Assembly: GCA_945643635.1 (NCBI GenBank)
Contig: CALZFC010000104.1
Span: forward strand, 513,501 to 577,500
DNA: 64,000 nucleotides
Origin: Allodiplogaster sudhausi
Taxonomy: Eukaryota > Nematoda > Chromadorea > Rhabditida > Diplogasteridae
Direction: 5' to 3'
Below are positions 59,077 to 64,000 of the stretch, one piece after another (position 1 is the stretch's first letter; each line of letters opens with the position of its first letter). The notes beneath the pieces are model-generated. The model was not told where the DNA came from, did no database searches, and worked only from the letters and a program-made list of their open reading frames with translations. Made by a program: the position numbers and the translations under genes.

Positions 59077-60722
59077 CTCTCCCATTCTCAATATCTATTT
59101 TTCTTTCTCTCTATCTAATTTATTTTTTTATAAGCAAAGAAAAGATCAACTTGAAGGTTCGAATGGCAATCCGCGAGTCATGGGCATCTCCTGCCGAGTC
59201 GAAAGCGATTCAGGCATCTATTAAATATTCTTATTTTTTTTTGCTCTTGAACAATCATTTCAAATTTTTGAATTTAATTAAAATAATTGTTTATAAATTA
59301 AAAATCAAAGATAATAATAATTACTAAAACCTCCAGGCTGGCGCCGCCCGCGTGTTCTTCATCGTGGGACAGACAGAGCGCGTTACCCAGGAAGAGCTCG
59401 AGAAGGAAGCCAATCAATACAACGATCTCGTTATCATTGACAGCCGAGAGAGCTACGTCAATCTGTTAAACAAGGCATCTTGGCTCTTCCTTACCATTAG
59501 TTACATTTTAAACAGGAAAACTCCCTTATTATGGTGGATAAAAAATAGAAATAGAAAACAAAGTCATGTCATTCTTCAATTTCATAAAAGAATATTCCCC
59601 GACGATTACTTCTCATTTCTTGAAGGCAGTGACTGCGCTGCACATCGGTTCGAAGGTGTGCAAGGGGAAGTTTGTGCTGAAAGCCGATCAGGTAGGCTCA
59701 TGGACTTCTATCTCTTCTCTCTTTCTCTACCTTTCCTATACTCTCTCATTTCTCTAACCTCTCCTTTTCTGTTCTGTTCATCACTATGTACATAACTTTC
59801 ATTCTCTCATGGACTCTCTTGGTTAGATAGGATACCGTAATCAGAATACGACACTCAGGATACGGTAATCCACATCGACCGACTTCTTTCCTTCGTCGGT
59901 GGCCAGTTCCCACCCTCCGCTCTCTGCATTCACTGCCACACCTACCACTCATCTCCCGTTGTTCGCGAAAGCAATAACAAGTGGTCTGTATCAATACACG
60001 CCAAAATGAATTTTTAAACGGCTTTTCATTTGTAAAATCAATGTAACCAACTTAACCTGGATATATTGTACCGTCTACGAGCCGAGAGAAACAGCTCAAG
60101 CGACTCGAGCCGCATCCAGCCAGAGAAGTGAGAATACAGTTTTACGGATACCCTTGAGGTTCGTTCCCGTTTCGGCGTACTCTCCGAATGTCTACCCCGG
60201 CTACTGCTACGGCTACGCTTATCTTCTATCGCGCGAGACTGCTCTTCGCCTTCTCGCGCACACAGAACCATTCTCCATTCTTATTGTAATTCATATTTAC
60301 TATGTTGAATTTCTATCGTCATTCATGAAAAAGAGAAGTTTTAACTGAAATGAAAAGGTTTTCTTTGGCTATAGCCCGAGGACTCGCTGCTAACGGGAAT
60401 TGTGAGAGAGGCGGCCGGAATTGAACTCCGTGGCCACGGGACAATGTTTCGACTTGGTGCTAATTCGCCGTGCGAAATGGCATCAGAAAGCGCTGCCCGT
60501 TTACGGCAACTCATTGTTGATGCAGAGTTCAAGGTGCGCGAATGTCCAATCACATCAAATTAGAGAAGAGAAATCAGTGACGTTCGGTTCATCTTGTAAA
60601 TTAGGCCCATTTTAACTACAGATTTTTTTTTCTTACAGACTCCCTCATCTATCCAACAGAGTTGGAAGGCCATGAAAGGCGACTGTTTGCAGCCGAAATC
60701 TACTGTGACAGTAGGACAATAG
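58377..60722 (+). CDS. beta-1,3-galactosyltransferase-like, copy 2
   Basis: Same exons as copy 1 shifted by 3486: 58377-58443, 58864-58997, 59157-59213, 59337 to about 59471, about 59596-59691, 59859-59983, 60159-60285, 60375-60533, 60639-60722. I found no difference in any coding exon, so the two proteins are predicted identical. The whole gene with its start, stop and AATAAA (60841) lies within the duplicated unit, but upstream control sequence beyond 263 bp before the start differs from copy 1. Confidence 0.85.
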
Positions 60723-61329
60723 CTTGGTAATTAATTTACGTTGTTATTTTGTAAGTTTATTTATTATACGAACATAAGACTACGCAGCTTATTGTAAGTC
60801 AGAAGGCTTTATTGAGCATGAATATATTTTTTGCAATCTGAATAAAGAAGTTTGACTTAACTTCTAATAGTCGAATAGAATTCTTAGTCATTGTTATTTT
60901 CCAAAATTAAACAAAATAATCTGAAGTAAGAATCCATTCGAATCTCGCAACGAAGTCGAAGTTCGATCATATAGCATCTTTGTGCACACAGAAAAATATT
61001 CTGTTGTATAGTACAGAATGAGGTACGAATATATTAGCACAAGTTCGCCGTTGCTAATTTATTCGTGAAAAGGTCGAGGAGAATTAGCATGTCATAGCAA
61101 TATTCGTAAAATGTCGCCGCGGGCAGCTTTAACTTTTTGCTGTTTTATTCATATTTTAATATGGTTTTACTGAGTTTTTTCTAAACTTTTCTTGATATCC
61201 GTCTCTCATACAGTCTGCTACACTCTCTGAGTCATTCTCACACTTCGGATTTTTTTTTCGCGGGTTTTTAATCACTTTTGTACCTATTTATACCAATTTT
61301 CGAGCCCACCTAATGAAAGAATCTATTTA

Positions 61330-61333
<4 letters not shown>

Positions 61334-61373
<40 letters not shown>

Positions 61374-61575
61374 CATCCTGTGGATCAGGTTAGCTAATTA
61401 TCCTACTTTTGCGAACGACATATTTCACTGCTTTTGGTCATTCAGTGACTAAAACAACAGTAAAATAGAAAAAACATTCCAAAAAGGTTCGCAAAAGTCG
61501 ATAATTTAGCTAACCTGTGATCCGTTGTCGTCGGTTGTACCTGCAGGTAGACAGAGAGAGAGAGAGAGAGAAAGA
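61334..61575. mobile_element. CT/GA-ended hairpin element, copy 2
   Basis: Right-hand copy belonging to unit 2 of the duplication; its CT arm is 4 bp longer than copy 1. Confidence 0.65.
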
Positions 61576-61589
61576 CATTTTGCTCCTGA

Positions 61590-61655
61590 CCGGACCCGAG
61601 CCACCACCCCCCCCCCGCGAGCATTTTCCCACGTTAACCACCAGGCCACCAACCC
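61590..61655 (-). repeat. tRNA-related repeat fragment
   Basis: On the minus strand TGGCCTGGTGG (61648-61638) matches the Pol III A box at 10 of 11 bases and GGCTCGGGTCC about 40 bp later loosely matches a B box. Suggests the head of a tRNA-derived SINE. No complete tRNA fold. Confidence 0.3.
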
Positions 61656-61749
61656 ACCCATGCACCTCTCTGCATTGGATAACCTAGTGATAGGGGAGGG
61701 GGGGGGGGGTCATTTGCTCAAAGATGTTCTTCTCTCTCTCTCTCATCTT

Positions 61750-61985
61750 TCTTTCTCTCTCTCTCTCTCTCTCTCTCTGACCATCCTGTGGATCAGGTTA
61801 GCTAATTATCCTACTTTTGCGAACGACATATTTCACTGCTTTTGGTCATTCAGTGACTAAAACAACAGTAAAATAGAAAAAACATTCCAAAAAGGTTCGC
61901 AAAAGTCGATAATTTAGCTAACCTGTGATCCGTTGTCGTCGGTTGTACCTGCAGGTAGACAGAGAGAGAGAGAGAGAGAGAAAGA
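61750..61985. mobile_element. CT/GA-ended hairpin element, copy 3
   Basis: Third copy, 420 bp downstream of copy 2 and outside the tandem duplication. Almost identical to the others and followed by the same GGACCCGAGCCACCACCC. Confidence 0.65.
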
Positions 61986-62017
61986 CATTTTGCTCCTGAC
62001 CGGACCCGAGCCACCAC

Positions 62018-63288
62018 CCATTGATGGCTGTTGATCTCATTCCCAAATAATTCTGGTCAATCTTTCATTTTTCGTATTGTTTTCACTAACTGAAAATTTC
62101 TTCATAGTGCAGAATGAAGTCTATGCATACCTCTCTCTACTCCCCATTCATTCTCTGCTTCTCTCTCTTTCTCTCTCTCTCTCTCTGCTTCTCTATGATT
62201 CCATCTCTCTGCTTCCCTATCTCTCTGCTTCCCTCTCCCTGCTTCTCTATATCTCTCTCTCTTTCTCTTTGCTTCTCAATCGCCCAGCTACCCTCTATCT
62301 TTGCATACCTCTATCTATGCTTCCATCTCTCTCTCTTTCCCTCCCTCCCTCTCTCTCTATCTGTCTTTCTCTCTATCTGCTTCTCTCTACCTCCGTCTCT
62401 CAGACATACCGTGAAAATGAATTCAAAGTTGAATAAAGGGATGAATTAGTCTCTCTCGCACTTCCTTCACATAGTCTACTATCTCTCTCGAACTCTCCCT
62501 CTATCTCTCTCTCTCTCTCTTGCAATCTCTCGATACCTTTCTCTTCCTACAAGTTTCTTGTGCTACATATATTTTTTGCTGTATTGTGTGTGATGTGTGC
62601 TGGTAGTTTAGGAGTTGCGGTTCTCTTTCTTTTCTTCAGTTATTTTTCCATTTGACTGCGAGATCAGTCATGGTATTATGGGGGGGGGATGTTACGTGGC
62701 CGGGGAAGAGGAGCAGCTCCCTGGGATGAGGCGGCTCCGAGCGATTGCCCGTCAGGGGGGTGGACACGGGAGCAGAAGAAGAGGCTAGCAAGCTTCCCCG
62801 GCTGCGGGTCTCCTATCCCCCCTCTCTTTATATTCCATGTACCTTCTTATCGACTAACAACAAGAAGTCGATTAGTAGTACCTCATGATCAGTGGTAGAT
62901 CAGGTGTTACAACACAAGTTTGATTAAAAAGTTGGGCAAAGTTAATAAGCTATGAGATGAATAGCCACTAATTTCAGGCCGAAAATATTTTTTGCCAGTT
63001 TCCAAAACATTTCAAAACATTAAATAGAGAGAGCGAGAGAGAGAGAGAGAGCAGCAGCAGAGAGATAGGGAAACAGAGATAGGGAGCGATAGAGAGGGAC
63101 AAGCAGAGAGAGAGAGAGAGAGAATGAGAAAGAGAGAGGAGCAGAGAATGAATGGGGAATAGAGAGAGGTATGCATAGACTTCATTCTGCACTATGAAGA
63201 AATTTTCAGTTAGTGAAAACAGGATGAAAAATGAAAGATTGACCAGAATTATTTGGGAATGAGATCAACAGCCATCAATTTCCGACTG
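62018..63288. repeat. inverted repeat with arms of about 200-270 bp
   Basis: 62018-62170 (TGATGGCTGTTGATCTCATT onward, through GTCTATGCATACCTCTCTC) recurs inverted at 63135-63288. CT-rich DNA next to the left arm (62150-62400) faces GA-rich DNA next to the right arm (63030-63160), extending the hairpin. The interval holds an LTR-like segment at 62690-62912. Confidence 0.8.
62690..62912. mobile_element. possible solo LTR
   Basis: Starts TGTTACGTGG and ends GGTGTTACA, with a TATA-like TTTATATT at 62828. TGTTAC...GTTACA ends are common in Ty3/gypsy LTRs. No clear target duplication was found, so the call is weak. Confidence 0.3.
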
Positions 63289-63335
63289 AAAATATGTTTT
63301 TTGCCTGTTTCCAAAACACAGCAAAACTTTGCCCC
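62945..63335. repeat. direct repeat of about 75 bp
   Basis: 62955-63020 (AAATATTTTTTGCCAGTTTCC) resembles 63265-63330 (AAATATGTTTTTTGCCTG). It belongs to the same repeat family as the inverted arms. Confidence 0.5.
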
Positions 63336-63375
63336 GAGCGGGCATCGAACCCGTACCTCTTGCGCGGTAGTTTGA
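63332..63375 (-). repeat. tRNA 3'-half-like sequence (B box)
   Basis: The minus strand has GGTTCGATGCC (63351-63341), a perfect Pol III B box, within CGGGTTCGATGCCCG, which folds as a T arm, followed by CGGGGCA. The matching 5' half, acceptor partner and A box are absent, so this is a tRNA relic or SINE head rather than a gene. Confidence 0.45.
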
Positions 63376-64000
63376 AGGGTGAGTTTAGATGCTTAAGTGA
63401 AAATTCCAAAAATATGTCCTCCTAGAATACTTTTAAACTTACCTATAATTGTAGAAAATTTCACGGGATTTCTTTTTATGAACAGCTTATCCTCCCCGCG
63501 GGGGTTACTTGGTCTGAAAAACCAGAAAAACTATATTTTTAAATCTATTTTTACGATTTTTGCTGCTTAAAAGTTGTTTTCACGAAACGTCACCACGACC
63601 TTTTTTAAAGATAATTTAAAGAGCTATAAGTCACAAAAAAGAGATTTCAAAAATCTTAATAAATAACTGAGTTATGGACATTGGAATTTTAACCTTAAAT
63701 CGCTAATATCTCGTAAGAAATTTTTTTTTCGAAATCACGATTTCACTATTTTAAAGAGCATGTCGAATAGTACAAATGATCAAGTTTTCATCAATTTTAA
63801 AAAACAAAAATTTCCCATTGCAGAGGGCAGATCGAGCCTTACAGATAGGCTGTCTTAATGAGACTAAATGTTTTTTTTCGAATCATTAACACTACAAACG
63901 TAGAACAAAGTGAAAGATTTGTGTTTCGCCTTCATTCACAGCCTGTTAATTGTATGTTGTGTGAGATGCGTGGGAAGGGTAATTTGCATAGTAACAGTTG
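63376..64000. other. AT-rich end of window
   Basis: No exon, RNA gene or repeat recognised. Confidence 0.4.

Larger units (their letters stand above)
58114..61604. repeat. 3.49-kb tandem duplication, unit 2
   Basis: See unit 1. The junction 58113/58114 joins GAGCCAC to CTCATTG. After 61604 the sequence continues into C-rich DNA and a third hairpin copy. Confidence 0.95.

Noticed and set aside
63332..63375. Complete tRNA gene
   Set aside because: Only the T arm and 3' acceptor strand are present; no anticodon arm or 5' half could be folded.

Overview
The window is nematode nuclear DNA. Two independent signs support this. All 22 bases of the canonical nematode SL1 spliced leader are present, followed by a GT, at 15805-15826. 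There are also nematode-type serpentine chemoreceptor genes. Genes are split into small exons (about 40-260 bp) with GT-AG and some GC-AG introns, and intergenic DNA is crowded with (CT)n/(GA)n tracts and transposon relics. I cannot name the species.

Layout. 1-4.4 kb: no gene, one 277-bp TTAA element and CT/GA tracts. 4.4-6.7 kb (minus): a seven-exon Rab6-like small GTPase of about 190 residues with all five G boxes but no visible C-terminal prenylation cysteines. 7-7.9 kb: CT/GA tracts. 8-31.4 kb: three diverged tandem copies (A, B, C) of a block holding a tyrosine-kinase C-terminal remnant followed by a minus-strand chemoreceptor gene. Copy C (26.1-29.0 kb) is intact, copy A (10.4-13.1 kb) has an in-frame stop, and copy B keeps only the last-TM exon. 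Because the copies align, insertions can be read against empty sites: an LTR-like insertion in A (9.3-9.7 kb); in B a 1.1-kb foldback element carrying SL1 (15.2-16.4 kb) and a 6.87-kb terminal-inverted-repeat element (16.59-23.46 kb); in C a 438-bp TTAA element inside a receptor intron.

The 6.87-kb element holds one minus-strand gene of about 18 exons encoding a C2H2 zinc-finger protein, which I recall as resembling large uncharacterised families in other animals. It has a TA target duplication and TGTGACA-rich ends. It looks like a candidate DNA transposon with an unusual gene, and with the SL1 foldback it is the most interesting part of the window.

31.4-44.8 kb: no convincing gene; dense CT/GA tracts often arranged as (CT)n - unique DNA - (GA)n, plus a 155-bp hAT-like GC-rich element at 39.6 kb. 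44.9-45.95 kb: a tentative two-exon small gene. 46.3-53.2 kb (plus): a nicotinic acetylcholine receptor alpha subunit with at least 15 exons. 54.6-61.6 kb: a nearly perfect 3.49-kb tandem duplication, each copy carrying a whole beta-1,3-galactosyltransferase-like gene. 61.6-64 kb: hairpin elements, tRNA-related repeat fragments and an inverted repeat.

The genes do not form one pathway. Receptor, kinase and GTPase genes sit side by side as in ordinary nematode chromosomes, and the transposons explain most of the differences between duplicated blocks. Exon boundaries were placed by eye from splice signals and reading phase.
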